Shown: positions 46,022 through 54,787, numbered from the stretch's first letter. The stretch: DNA of 64,000 nt from JAAURB01 sp049647265 (GCA_049647265.1 JBARXJ010000053.1:327519-391518); one strand, 5' to 3'. A program made the numbers and translations. Notes: a model not told the origin generated them from the letters alone.

Positions 46022-47620
46022 ATGACTCTAGAAGCTGCTGTTGGCGAAGTTGCAATTAAGCAAAATCTTGAACAATTTCTCCTCGTCTTATCTGTTTCCC
46101 TGAGTGTGGCGACGTTATCCCGTTTGTTTGTCTGGTTTCGTCGCATCCCTTTTACTTTATTACTGGTTATCGTTGGATTAATTCTGGCCTTCGAGGATAT
46201 CCGACTGGTGAATCTGTCTCCAGAATTAATTTTAGAAATCTTCTTGCCTCCTCTGCTGTTTGAGGCGGGTTGGAATATGGGATGGCGAGAGTTAAAACGA
46301 GATTTAGTCCCCGTCACCCTGTTTGCCATTATTGGGGTGATTATTTCAATTGTGGGGATTGCCTTTGGCTTAAATTGGCTAGCCGGAATTCCCTTAGCGA
46401 TTTCTCTATTAGTCGGGGCGAGTCTTTCAGCCACTGACCCGATTTCTGTTGTGGCGTTGTTTAAAGAACTCGGTGCCAGTCAACGCCTCCGAACATTAAT
46501 GGAAGGAGAAAGCCTATTTAATGATGGGGTAGCTGTTGTTGCCTTTAGTTTATTGGTGGGATTACCCTTAGGAAATACTGAATTTTCAATATCCCAAACT
46601 TTACTACAATTCTTTAGTTTTGTCAGTATTGGAATTGGTGTCGGGAGTTTAATTGGTTTTGGGATATCTTATCTAACGCAACGGTTTGATTCCTCTTTAG
46701 TGGAGCAATCTCTGACTTTAATTTCTGCCTACGGAAGTTATGTTTTAACAGAGAATTTAGGCGGTTCAGGCGTGATTGGGGTCGTGACAGTTGGGGTGAT
46801 TTTAGGCAACTTTGGTTCCCGCATTGGCATGAATCCTCGCACCCGAATTATTGTCAGTGAATTTTGGGAATTTATCGCCTTTTTTGTTAATTCAATTGTA
46901 TTTTTATTGATTGGCGATCAAATTGAATTCATCCATTTAGCAGATAATATCATTCCGATTTTAGTCACAATTGGAGCCGTAATTTTTACTCGGGCAATTA
47001 GTACATATGGACTGAGTGCCATTAGTAATAGTGTAGCGAATTCTAAGATTGGTATTAAAGATCAAACGGTGCTGTGGTGGGGCGGTTTACGCGGTTCTGT
47101 TTCTATTGCTTTAGTCTTAAGTGTACCCACAACTTTAGCCGGACGAGAAGATTTAGTCGCAACTGTTTTCGGTGTGGTTTTATTCACTTTACTCGTCCAA
47201 GGATTAACCACTCAACCGCTTTTACAAACATTAGGATTAATTGGAGATCAACCCTTACGTCAAGAATATCTCGAAGGAATTGCCCGTCGAATTGCTTTAA
47301 ATCGAGTACAAAATTATCTCTCTGAAGCCGTTCGTAAACAAGAAATTGATTCAGAATTTTATCGCTATCAAGCAGAATTAGTTAGAGGAGAATTAAACCG
47401 TATTCAGACTCGGCTGGATGAAATGGAAGAAAAACATATTCAACTCCAAGAACTCAGTATGGAAATGACATTAGAAAGTATGATTGATATTGAAGCAGAT
47501 ACTTATGCTGAGTTTATTCGTTCTGGGAAGTTGAATAATCAAATTTCTCCGATTTTGTGGGATGCATTTGAACACAAACAACAGGAAAAACAACAGTCAG
47601 AGGCAGAAGCCACTGGATAA
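46022..47620 (+). CDS. CPA1-family Na+/H+ antiporter
   Basis: 532 residues with about twelve membrane helices. Diagnostic motifs: LPPLLFEAGWNM (~76), SATDPISVVALFKELG (~140, ion-site Asp pair region) and MEGESLFNDGVAVV (~160). A hydrophilic C-terminal tail with coiled-coil character (~420-532) is cytoplasmic and probably regulatory. NhaP/NhaS-type antiporters export Na+ for H+ and control pH and salt balance. ATG at 46022 is close to no evident RBS but gives the expected first helix. Confidence 0.88.
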   Translation: MTLEAAVGEVAIKQNLEQFLLVLSVSLSVATLSRLFVWFRRIPFTLLLVIVGLILAFEDIRLVNLSPELILEIFLPPLLFEAGWNMGWRELKRDLVPVTLFAIIGVIISIVGIAFGLNWLAGIPLAISLLVGASLSATDPISVVALFKELGASQRLRTLMEGESLFNDGVAVVAFSLLVGLPLGNTEFSISQTLLQFFSFVSIGIGVGSLIGFGISYLTQRFDSSLVEQSLTLISAYGSYVLTENLGGSGVIGVVTVGVILGNFGSRIGMNPRTRIIVSEFWEFIAFFVNSIVFLLIGDQIEFIHLADNIIPILVTIGAVIFTRAISTYGLSAISNSVANSKIGIKDQTVLWWGGLRGSVSIALVLSVPTTLAGREDLVATVFGVVLFTLLVQGLTTQPLLQTLGLIGDQPLRQEYLEGIARRIALNRVQNYLSEAVRKQEIDSEFYRYQAELVRGELNRIQTRLDEMEEKHIQLQELSMEMTLESMIDIEADTYAEFIRSGKLNNQISPILWDAFEHKQQEKQQSEAEATG

Positions 47621-47663
47621 AACAAGTAGGGTGTGTCAGTGACGCACCTTACTCAATGGGGCT

Positions 47664-48548
47664 TTATTTACCAGTCATGAAAGGTACTAAACGGCGTAAT
47701 TTTCTCTGCCAAGGAAATGTATCTTCATGTAAATAACGATAATGTTCCCAAACGTTCCAATAAGAACCACCGGGTTTAATTGGAGTTCCTGCCCAATGAA
47801 TATATTTTAATCGTTTACCATTATCATACAAGACGTGATCGATTTCTTTAAAGTGAGATGAACCGCCCCAATTTCCCGCTGCACCTTCTGGAACTTTAAC
47901 TAAATTATTCCGTTTAGGCATATTTTTTAACACTAAATAATTCATCACAGGTTGATCGGTTACCCCTTCAGTAAAGTCAAAATATTCTTTATGTTGGGCG
48001 CATTCTTTTAGGGTTTCATACATTTGTTCGAGCGTAATTACCCCTTTTTTCGATCCCCAAAATCCGCTATTAAATACATCTTCTAATTCTGTTTCTGTAA
48101 AAATTTGATGTTCTAACACATAAGGTGAAAAAATATTCCGTAACTTTTCCCCGGAAAAGTGAAAATCACAACAGAAGAAATCAACCGCTTTTAGTTGATC
48201 TAAATTCGTTGCCATATCTTCAAATACAACAATATCCGTATCAATATATAAAAACTGATCTAACGGCCCAAACCAAGCGGCTAGTTTTCTCATTTTGTTG
48301 GGAAGTTTGAGAAAATCTCGGTCAAAAATATTACCAATATTCTGAGTAAATTGATCGAGGAATTCTAAGTCAGGAAATACTTGAACTTGATGTAAACTTC
48401 CTAACTTTTCTGCAACTTGATAATATTCATCATTAAAAGGAATCAAAATAACAGGAATAGTTGTGTTGTAGCAGCGAATACTATTTAATAAAGCAATGGC
48501 ATTTTCCATCACGCGATCATTCGCAACAATATAAATTCCACGTTTCAT
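47664..48548 (-). CDS. GT8-like glycosyltransferase (Npun_R2821/R2823-type)
   Basis: 294 residues. Starts MKRGIYIVANDRVMENAIALL, with the DxD-type metal motif FLYIDTDIVVFED (~95-107) and a later FNSGFWGSKKGVITLEQM (~160). It ends with a basic region KLRRLVPFMTGK. This resembles a cyanobacterial family annotated after Npun_R2821/R2823, with a GT-A nucleotide-sugar fold of the GT8/glycogenin kind. Donor and acceptor sugars cannot be inferred, and there are no neighbouring sugar genes. Confidence 0.65.
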   Translation of the reverse strand: MKRGIYIVANDRVMENAIALLNSIRCYNTTIPVILIPFNDEYYQVAEKLGSLHQVQVFPDLEFLDQFTQNIGNIFDRDFLKLPNKMRKLAAWFGPLDQFLYIDTDIVVFEDMATNLDQLKAVDFFCCDFHFSGEKLRNIFSPYVLEHQIFTETELEDVFNSGFWGSKKGVITLEQMYETLKECAQHKEYFDFTEGVTDQPVMNYLVLKNMPKRNNLVKVPEGAAGNWGGSSHFKEIDHVLYDNGKRLKYIHWAGTPIKPGGSYWNVWEHYRYLHEDTFPWQRKLRRLVPFMTGK

Positions 48549-48931
48549 AATTTTTCAATATTAACAACAATTAATTAGTTTAGATTCTAGTTTAATCAAC
48601 CGGGTTAAAAACCCTCTATTACTGAATAAGCCAGATTAAATCATATAAATTTAGTACTTTCCTTTTAAACTAATGATTTAAACCTTCTATAGTCTAGCAA
48701 CTTGAATAAGCCTTTGTCCGTCCGTAAATTTACTGAAAATCTGATTGTGCTGTTACATTTTTTAAAGACTTTGCTCAATTTCAGTCAAACAGACTTAAAC
48801 AATACACTCTGAATTGAATCGATCAACTCAATCTATCCTAGGGATGAGCATAAAAATTTTATCAGTTGCTACCATTACTATTAATAGGAATATACAAATT
48901 GCTGTTTAACTAAATATTAGGAGTTATTATC
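48549..48931. other. Divergent intergenic region
   Basis: 383 bp, AT-rich, between the glycosyltransferase-like gene (minus) and the holin-like gene (plus). It must hold both promoters. I see no strong hairpin, palindrome or small ORF. Confidence 0.5.
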
Positions 48932-49306
48932 GTGCAATATGCTTTAACAATACTCGCAACTGCCCTGAGTTTATTAGTGGTTGATATTCTATTTTCTGGC
49001 GTTAATCTGGCTAACTTTCCAGCCGCTTTAGTTGCGGCAGCCGTAATTGGAGTTGTAAATGGTTCTATTAAACCAGCTTTAAGTTTAGTTTCTCTACCCA
49101 TCACCGTTTTAAGTTTAGGATTTTTTGCCTTAATTGTTAACGGTTTATGTTTCTGGCTGGCTTCCGTTGTAGTTCCGGGATTCCAAGTAACAGGTATACT
49201 TGCCTTTATCATCGCACCTGTAATCTTATCTTTTGCGAGTACATTTTTCAACAAGTATTTCGCCGAACGATTTACTGCGACTTCTACACAAAAGATTTCC
49301 AGTTAG
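48932..49306 (+). CDS. Holin-like (YvlD-type) four-helix membrane protein
   Basis: 124 residues; GTG start preceded by TAGGAGTTATTATC (AGGAG RBS). Four hydrophobic helices with a GVVNGSIKPALSLVSLPITV block (~45) and VNGLCFWLASVVVPGFQV (~72). This is the 'phage holin family 4 / YvlD' type, widespread in bacteria that are not phages; here it is a chromosomal membrane protein of unknown role. Followed by a strong hairpin terminator. Confidence 0.8.
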   Translation: MQYALTILATALSLLVVDILFSGVNLANFPAALVAAAVIGVVNGSIKPALSLVSLPITVLSLGFFALIVNGLCFWLASVVVPGFQVTGILAFIIAPVILSFASTFFNKYFAERFTATSTQKISS

Positions 49307-49341
49307 TTCTCACAATTTCAATTTAACTTAATTTAAATTTA

Positions 49342-49386
49342 TAGCCTCTATCTCGTAAACAGTTATTAGGATAGAGGCTAATTTTA
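49342..49386 (+). terminator. Terminator of the holin-like gene
   Basis: TAGCCTCTATC (49342-49352) pairs perfectly with GATAGAGGCTA (49370-49380), an 11-bp stem with a 17-nt loop, followed by ATTTTATG. Confidence 0.65.
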
Positions 49387-49704
49387 TGTGCTTGAGGAAT
49401 CAAACCTGCCAACTTGGCAACCTCAATCGTAATTAGAAGATTATATTAGAAATGTGCCAATCAGGGTGTATCTTCTATTGTTTGGTAATCCGCTTTACTC
49501 TTAGGACGAAGTTGGGTTGAAATCGTCACTTTTGGGCGCTTACAATCAGGGTGCATATCTGGGGCTGGGAGAGAAGCGATCAGGAGATTCGCTGTGGATT
49601 TCATTGAGATCTACAATTTCTCATATTTAATTTCTAACTGCTATATTTGATGGCTTTGTTAGAAATGAAGCTGTAATAAGCTATTTATTAATTGGCTAAT
49701 AATC
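49387..49704 (+). other. Upstream region of the 84-aa peptide gene
   Basis: 318 bp. It contains the palindrome TGCCA-ACT-TGGCA (49407-49419), 285 bp before the ATG. A -10-like TATATTT motif is near 49649. No other gene is seen. Confidence 0.45.
49407..49419. promoter_or_regulatory. Palindrome TGCCA-N3-TGGCA, site 4
   Basis: CTGCCA-ACT-TGGCAAC, sharing arms and the trailing AAC with sites 1 and 2. It lies upstream of the small Gly-Gly peptide gene at 49705. Confidence 0.5.
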
Positions 49705-49959
49705 ATGAAAATAACTGACCTAAATTATCTTAATATAATAGAGCCAAAAACAACTATTGTAGGCGGTAACCATACTTCGTCTTACTGGCCAAGCTGGTGG
49801 AAAGATTTTCCGGTTTCTAGCGGGAACTCAGCGAGTGCAAGTTTTAGTGCAATTGCAATTGGCGACAATACTTATACCCATGGCGAAGCTACTTTAATTG
49901 TCACAGAAAACTCTTCTTATTCGAGTTCGAGTTCAGTTGCTATTTCGAGTAGTTCATAA
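49705..49959 (+). CDS. Small Gly-Gly leader peptide, possible RiPP or secreted microprotein
   Basis: 84 residues. Leader MKITDLNYLNIIEPKTTIVGGN ends in a VGG cleavage-like site at 20-22. The remainder is short, aromatic (YWPSWWKDF) and then very Ser-rich (SSYSSSSSVAISSSS), with no cysteines. Such leaders are removed by peptidase-containing ABC exporters. No modification enzyme is adjacent, so it may be a simple secreted peptide rather than a modified RiPP. An upstream palindrome is shared with the graspetide precursor. Start at ATG 49705; no good RBS. Confidence 0.6.
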   Translation: MKITDLNYLNIIEPKTTIVGGNHTSSYWPSWWKDFPVSSGNSASASFSAIAIGDNTYTHGEATLIVTENSSYSSSSSVAISSSS

Positions 49960-50021
49960 CTAATATAAATGTGATTGGATTTATGTACAAAATTATGCTG
50001 AAGTTGGTACTATTTTAATCG

Positions 50022-50043
50022 GGCAGATAGCTAGCTTTCTGCC
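50022..50043 (+). terminator. Hairpin after the small peptide gene
   Basis: GGCAGA and TCTGCC enclose tagctagctt; followed by an A-run, so on the plus strand it is more likely a stability hairpin than an intrinsic terminator. Confidence 0.35.
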
Positions 50044-50197
50044 AAAAAATTATGGCTACGAGAAAGGTATTTTGATCTTTTGATTAATCCTCGTAATTTA
50101 TCATATCTGATGTCTGATGGCTACAACCTCACCAGATAATCAATCAGGTTTATAATAGCGATTGTTAAGCTTGTAAAACGTTGTTGATTTTTTCAGA

Positions 50198-50650
50198 ATG
50201 CGAGTCATCATTCAGCGAGTAAAATCCTCTCAAGTTACTGTAGATCGTCAGATCGTCGGTCAAATTGGTGTAGGATTAAATTTACTGGTTGGTATTGCTA
50301 AAACAGATACAGAAACTGAATTAGACTGGATGGTTCGTAAATGTCTAGATTTACGTCTGTTTCCCGATTCTGACAACGATACAGGACGTTGGGATCAATC
50401 CATCCAAGATATTCGCGGTGAACTACTGGTGGTGAGTCAATTTACGCTTTACGGTGACTGTAAAAAAGGTCGTCGTCCGTCTTTCGACCGCTCAGCGCCC
50501 CCTGAACAGGCTCAACCGTTATATGAACTGTTTGTACAAAAATTACGTTTAAGTGGCTTACGGGTAGAAACAGGTGTGTTTGGAGCCATGATGCAAGTTA
50601 GTATCGAGAATGACGGCCCCGTTACCTTGATGCTAGAGCGAGAAGCTTAA
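50198..50650 (+). CDS. dtd: D-aminoacyl-tRNA deacylase
   Basis: 150 residues. Begins MRVIIQRVKSSQVTVDRQIVGQIGVGLNLLVGI and contains LLVVSQFTLYGD (~77) and NDGPVTLMLE (~137), the two catalytic-site motifs of DTD1. The enzyme removes D-amino acids from tRNA. No operon partner; the VOC gene follows 80 bp later on the same strand. Confidence 0.93.
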   Translation: MRVIIQRVKSSQVTVDRQIVGQIGVGLNLLVGIAKTDTETELDWMVRKCLDLRLFPDSDNDTGRWDQSIQDIRGELLVVSQFTLYGDCKKGRRPSFDRSAPPEQAQPLYELFVQKLRLSGLRVETGVFGAMMQVSIENDGPVTLMLEREA

Positions 50651-50730
50651 GTTTTGTAACGCTCAAGCTCAATCCGATAATTTGGACTACAATACAAACT
50701 TATAACTTGATAACAATATCAACAGTAGTG

Positions 50731-51201
50731 ATGCAAGTTAGCCCTATTTCTGAGGTGAAAACCCTTTCTGTCGGCAGTTTAAGACGAGTCCATCACATCG
50801 CCTTAAATGTTTCAAATGTTGATGCCTCTCGTCATTTCTACGGTACTATTTTAGGACTCCATGAACTGACCGGAGAAGAAATTCCTAGCACCCTGAAGTC
50901 TTCAGTGGCGGCGGGAAAAGTCGTTAACTTTGTTACGCCTGATGGTACTGTTTTAGACATTTTTGTTGAACCGGATTTAAACCCTCCCCACGATGATCCC
51001 AAAGTGCAGTTTACTCGGGCAAACCACCTCGCTTTTGATATTGACCCGCAATTATTTGATCAAGCGGTGGAAGTCCTAAAAACGAATAATGTGCCAATCG
51101 ATCACGGCCCCACGAGTCGTCCCACCGGTCGCGGCATTTATTTTTATGATCCAGATGGATTTTTAGTTGAGATTCGCTGTGACCCATTACCGGGTACTTG
51201 A
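50731..51201 (+). CDS. VOC-family (glyoxalase/dioxygenase-like) protein
   Basis: 156 residues from the ATG at 50731; a TTG 24 bp upstream is less likely. A single VOC module: VHHIALNVSNVDASRHFYGTILGL (~21-44) carries a metal His, NHLAFDIDP (~97) a second, and GIYFYDPDGFLVEIRCD (~138) the Glu. Metal-dependent enzymes of this kind isomerise, cleave or modify small substrates; the specific reaction is unknown. Confidence 0.82.
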   Translation: MQVSPISEVKTLSVGSLRRVHHIALNVSNVDASRHFYGTILGLHELTGEEIPSTLKSSVAAGKVVNFVTPDGTVLDIFVEPDLNPPHDDPKVQFTRANHLAFDIDPQLFDQAVEVLKTNNVPIDHGPTSRPTGRGIYFYDPDGFLVEIRCDPLPGT

Positions 51202-51213
51202 GGAGTAGTCGAT

Positions 51214-51236
51214 AAAAAAACCAGTCTCGAGACTGG
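51214..51236 (-). terminator. Intrinsic terminator (minus strand)
   Basis: CCAGTCTCGAGACTGG perfect palindrome followed on the minus strand by seven T (seven A before it on plus). There is no U-run on the plus strand, so the direction is clear. Confidence 0.75.
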
Positions 51237-51323
51237 CTAGGTTAAAACAAATACCGTTGTTATTTCGATTCAGAGGATACCGAATGTCTGCATTCTGATT
51301 AAGCTTGCAGGCAGGTATTCTCA
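51214..51323 (-). ncRNA. Candidate ~110-nt small RNA
   Basis: Minus-strand promoter TTGTGC-N17-CATAAT (51358-51330) predicts a start near 51323. The RNA would contain a GAATG-CAGA-CATTC hairpin and AAUACC/GGUAUU complementarity, and would end in CCAGTC-TCGA-GACTGG followed by seven U (51236-51214). Promoter, structure and perfect intrinsic terminator together suggest an independent sRNA. I do not recognise it as Yfr1, Yfr2 or NsiR. Confidence 0.45.
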
Positions 51324-51329
51324 AATCTT

Positions 51330-51358
51330 ATTATGACCAATTGTAACAAATAGCACAA
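51330..51358 (-). promoter_or_regulatory. Promoter of the candidate small RNA
   Basis: TTGTGC (51358-51353, minus), 17-bp spacer, CATAAT (51335-51330). Close to consensus in both boxes and spacing. Confidence 0.5.
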
Positions 51359-51570
51359 CATTTTCAGCAGAATATAAAAATTATCTATAGTTGACGTACA
51401 GGCAATACCGATAACTTGTGTCCCAACTTCAGGATAAATGAAGATCTCAAAGCTGAAAAGGTGATGGCTGAGCCTATTCAAGGAAGTTTGGACTTTTAAT
51501 CATATTGCAAAATTAACTGTACTGCTTTTAGGCTAAAACATGATAAGACAAAATATAAACTCGCTGCACT

Positions 51571-52893
51571 ATGGCCAATCAATTGATTTTTCGCTACTTT
51601 GAGCTATTTTCCTCGACACTGTACTGGTTACGTTTTGCGCGTTCGCCTTTATTGTGCTTAACCGTACTTGGACTGTTGCAAGCGCCGACTCTAGCGCGTC
51701 CCCAGAGAATTGATTTACAACCCTCCATTACTGCCCCAGAATACATCGCTTTATCACAGGTGATCTATGTTAATCCGGTTCAGGGTAGAGACGAAGGAAC
51801 CGAAAGCACTCAACAGATGCCTTTTCGGACAATTACTTATGCCTTACAAACGGCTAAAGCGGGAACGGTTATTCAACTTGCGCCGGGAACTTATTCCCAA
51901 GAAGCAGGGGAAGTCTTTCCGATTTTGATTCCAAAGGGTGTGACCTTAAAAGGAGATGAAGCAACTCTGGGTCAAAATATTATGATTTTTGGCGGCGGAA
52001 ATTTTGTTAGTCCTAGTTTTGCCCGGCAAAATGCTACTCTTAGAACTCGGAAAAATAGTCAAATTATCGGAGTTACAGTCACAAACCCAAATACCCGTGG
52101 TACAGGAATCTGGATTGAGGCAGCCAGTCCGACTGTTTCTAGTTCAACTTTTGTGAATAATTCACGAGATGGGATTTTCATCACTGCCGGAGGAAATCCA
52201 ACCATTACGAACAATATTTTTGCTCAGAATCAAGGAAACGGTATTTCTGTGGCTCGTTCGGGTTCTGGAAAAATTAGTAATAATTTATTTCAAAATACCG
52301 GATTTGGAATTTCTGTTAATGGTAAAGCCACCCCAGAAATTCTTGAGAATAAAATTATTGAAAATCGTGATGGTGTCGTGGTTTCTCACTCGGCTCAGCC
52401 TGTACTTAGAAATAACTTAATTGAAAATAATACCCGCGATGGTGTAGTGGCAATCTCCCAATCTCAACCTGACTTAGGCACAAGTAGTAATCCGGGAAAT
52501 AATATTATTCGCAATAACGCTCGCTACGACGTTTATAATGCCACTCAAGGTAATACCTTAAACGCAATTGGTAATGAAATTGATCCAGAACGAATTTCTG
52601 GCGCTGTACAGTTTGCTCCTGCTGCGAGCCGTTCTCTGGAGTTGAGTGTTCCTTCAGGAATATTATCTGCCCTGCCAGATATTCAACCTCATTGGCAACA
52701 AGCTGATATCGAAGCATTAGCGGGTCTTCTATTCGGATATCCAGACGGCACATTTCAGCCCAATGACGCTTTAACACGGGTTACTGCGATCGCTGAACTC
52801 GCTAATAGCCTGGATGACAACATAGAGAATACTCGCTTATTGTCTGTCGATCAAGATACAAATTCAAAGGGGTTAACTCCCCCTATCCTTTGA
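51571..52893 (+). CDS. DUF1565 beta-helix exoprotein with one SLH-like module
   Basis: 440 residues. N-terminal signal region (SPLLCLTVLGLLQAPTLA-RP), a DUF1565 segment with YVNPVQGRDEGTESTQQMPFRTI split at ~65-85, right-handed beta-helix repeats (~140-330; GNPTITNNIFAQNQGNGISV) and a short C-terminal SLH-like motif LFGYPDGTFQPNDALTRVTAI (~388). SLH normally comes in threes; here only one is seen before the end, so the C-terminus may be shortened. Expected on the cell surface; beta-helices bind or cleave polysaccharides, but no catalytic set is evident. Confidence 0.8.
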   Translation: MANQLIFRYFELFSSTLYWLRFARSPLLCLTVLGLLQAPTLARPQRIDLQPSITAPEYIALSQVIYVNPVQGRDEGTESTQQMPFRTITYALQTAKAGTVIQLAPGTYSQEAGEVFPILIPKGVTLKGDEATLGQNIMIFGGGNFVSPSFARQNATLRTRKNSQIIGVTVTNPNTRGTGIWIEAASPTVSSSTFVNNSRDGIFITAGGNPTITNNIFAQNQGNGISVARSGSGKISNNLFQNTGFGISVNGKATPEILENKIIENRDGVVVSHSAQPVLRNNLIENNTRDGVVAISQSQPDLGTSSNPGNNIIRNNARYDVYNATQGNTLNAIGNEIDPERISGAVQFAPAASRSLELSVPSGILSALPDIQPHWQQADIEALAGLLFGYPDGTFQPNDALTRVTAIAELANSLDDNIENTRLLSVDQDTNSKGLTPPIL

Positions 52894-52985
52894 ATGTGCA
52901 ATAGGGTTTAACGAGCCTGGTATGGGTTGCAGGAATTAGACAAGCGTTTAACTTAAATATCCTGCTCCCCTACTCCTGAAGTCCT

Positions 52986-53945
52986 CTAACTCGCCACGTA
53001 ATCGTTAATATCTTGCTTACGTTTGCGTAACTTAGTTAGGGCTTCTCTTTCGATTTGTCGTACCCGTTCTCGGCTAATTTTCAAGCGCTCACCAATCTTG
53101 GCGAGAGTCATGGTTTGGCCATTTTCTAAGCCAAAGCGTAAGGCAAGAACTTGGCGTTGTTGCTCTGTTAAATCAGCCATCAACCCTTCTAGGTCAGATT
53201 TGAGGGAAGATTGCAGGGTATAGTCTTCTGGGGAAGCCCCTGTATCTTCTAATAAATCTCCTAACTCTGTATCTTGATTATCTCCGACTCGTAAATCTAG
53301 AGACAAGGGTAATCTGGCACGTTCTAGGTACTCTCGAATTTGCTTGGGTGTCAAATCCAATTCATCCGCTAACTCATTTAGAGTAGCAGAGCGTCCCAAA
53401 TCCTGAGCTAAATAGCGTTGAGCCTTTTTAATTTTATTAAGTTTTTCTGTAATATGAATGGGCAAGCGGATTGTACGACCTTTTTCGGCGATCGCGCGGG
53501 TAATAGCTTGACGAATCCACCAATAGGCATAAGTCGAAAATCGATAGCCTTTAGTGGGGTCAAATTTTTCCACCCCCCGTTGCATCCCAATCGTCCCTTC
53601 TTGAATCAGGTCTAATAAGTCAACGTTACGCTTAATATATTTTTTAGCAACAGACACAACTAAGCGAAGATTTGCCTCCACCATTTTGTGTTTTGCGATT
53701 CGACCTTGTTCTAAGATTTGCTTTAATTCATGAGGGGATACATTAGTCGCGTCGCACCATTCCTCTTGAGACGGTTCACGGCCTAGCTTTTTGGCCAGCT
53801 TAGCTTTTGTCTCCTGTAGAGTGGTTGCTTGTTGAACCTGCTTACCATAGACAATTTCTTGCTCATGGGTTAATAGAGGAACACGACCGATTTCCCGTAG
53901 ATACGAACGTACAGGATCTGTGTCTGAAGTTTTGGCAATTTTCAT
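52986..53945 (-). CDS. sigD: Group 2 sigma factor, SigD-type
   Basis: 319 residues. Starts MKIAKTSDTDPVRSYLREIG (sigma region 1.2), with core-binding region 2 (NVDLLDLIQEGTIGMQRGVE and GYRFSTYAYWWIRQAITRAI, ~105-150) and region 4.2 (TLAKIGERLKISRERVRQIE, ~283-302). No region 1.1, so a group 2 alternative factor. Length (318-319) and the N-terminal block favour SigD, which responds to light/redox changes in other cyanobacteria; SigB is the next candidate. RBS GGGAGATGAGCC is directly upstream. Divergent from rpoZ. Confidence 0.82.
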   Translation of the reverse strand: MKIAKTSDTDPVRSYLREIGRVPLLTHEQEIVYGKQVQQATTLQETKAKLAKKLGREPSQEEWCDATNVSPHELKQILEQGRIAKHKMVEANLRLVVSVAKKYIKRNVDLLDLIQEGTIGMQRGVEKFDPTKGYRFSTYAYWWIRQAITRAIAEKGRTIRLPIHITEKLNKIKKAQRYLAQDLGRSATLNELADELDLTPKQIREYLERARLPLSLDLRVGDNQDTELGDLLEDTGASPEDYTLQSSLKSDLEGLMADLTEQQRQVLALRFGLENGQTMTLAKIGERLKISRERVRQIEREALTKLRKRKQDINDYVAS

Positions 53946-54420
53946 GGCTCATCTCCCGCTGAATATCTCAACTAGTTCAGAGCGTTGTCAAGATAACTCA
54001 AAACTGACGACGTTGAACTGTGTTAATCATTGATATAGCCCCTACTTCAGACTAGAAACAAAAGCGGGCGGGTAATTGCGCTATCGTTTCTGCTAAAGAT
54101 GTGTGGGGGCCAGCTAGCTCGTTGCTGAATTGAGATTCAGGCTCATTGGTGAGCTGCTAATCTCTAAACTCTAAAGTCTAATCAGAGTATTTACAATACT
54201 ACATCATATGTAAAGAATTTTAACATTTATGAAACGGAATGACTATCCTACTTCAGGGAGAAAAAACGTGAGTTGACTTCGAGATTACCGATAAACGGAG
54301 TTGATAAATGCATCATACCGAACAAAACGACTACAATTTTTTCACAATTTGGTCAGCCTCCACTCTCCTCAGAATCCGTTATGATAGAAAGATTGTTACC
54401 TTAAATAGCTCATAGAAATT
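53946..54420. other. Divergent sigD-rpoZ region
   Basis: 475 bp. Contains a two-part hairpin at 54132-54164 (GAGATT/AATCTC around GCTCA/TGAGC) that could sit in the sigD leader. rpoZ probably starts from a promoter near 54380-54400. No ORF. Confidence 0.45.
54132..54164 (-). promoter_or_regulatory. Two-part hairpin in the sigD upstream region
   Basis: GAGATT...AATCTC (6 bp) encloses GCTCA-TTGG-TGAGC (5 bp). About 190 nt before the sigD start. No U-run, so not a plain terminator. Confidence 0.35.
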
Positions 54421-54651
54421 ATGCAAAAGCGCTCTGCTATCGATTCCATTGAAATTAGCCGTCGAGCCTCAGAGCTAATTGGTGCAGCCTCCAATCGTTA
54501 TCGAATTACAGTACAGGTGGCTAACCGCGCTAAACGCTGTCGTTATGAAGATTTTGACAATATGGATGATAACATGATGAAACCCGTTTTGCGGGCAATT
54601 GTTGAAATGTCTGATGAGTTGACTCAGCCTGAGATTATTGCCGATCAGTAA
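54421..54651 (+). CDS. rpoZ: RNA polymerase omega subunit
   Basis: 76 residues. Contains SRRASELIGAASNRYRITVQVANRAKRCRYEDFDN split around 14-45, a cyanobacterial omega. Omega helps fold and assemble beta-prime. Monocistronic; an 8-bp hairpin at 54766-54787 follows. Confidence 0.93.
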   Translation: MQKRSAIDSIEISRRASELIGAASNRYRITVQVANRAKRCRYEDFDNMDDNMMKPVLRAIVEMSDELTQPEIIADQ

Positions 54652-54765
54652 TACAGCGGATCCGGGAGCTGGGAACGGGGAACAGATCAAGTTATGCATT
54701 CACCAGCTCATCAGCTTGTAGTGGTTCATATCTTGATCTCCTCGTCCCAAAGTCTATCTTTCAGT

Positions 54766-54787
54766 ATAGCAGCCCTCTAGCTGCTAT
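54766..54787 (+). terminator. Hairpin after rpoZ
   Basis: ATAGCAGC-cctcta-GCTGCTAT, perfect 8-bp stem, followed by CAGTTTA. It could also affect the next gene's leader. Confidence 0.5.

Larger units (their letters stand above)
51202..51570. other. Intergenic region with candidate minus-strand RNA
   Basis: 369 bp between the VOC and beta-helix genes. The left part has a perfect minus-strand terminator and a promoter about 110 bp away (see ncRNA). The rest is AT-rich with no ORF that I accept. Confidence 0.5.

Noticed and set aside
51299..51481. 60-codon minus-strand frame
   Set aside because: No ribosome-binding site, no family likeness, and it crosses the predicted small-RNA promoter.
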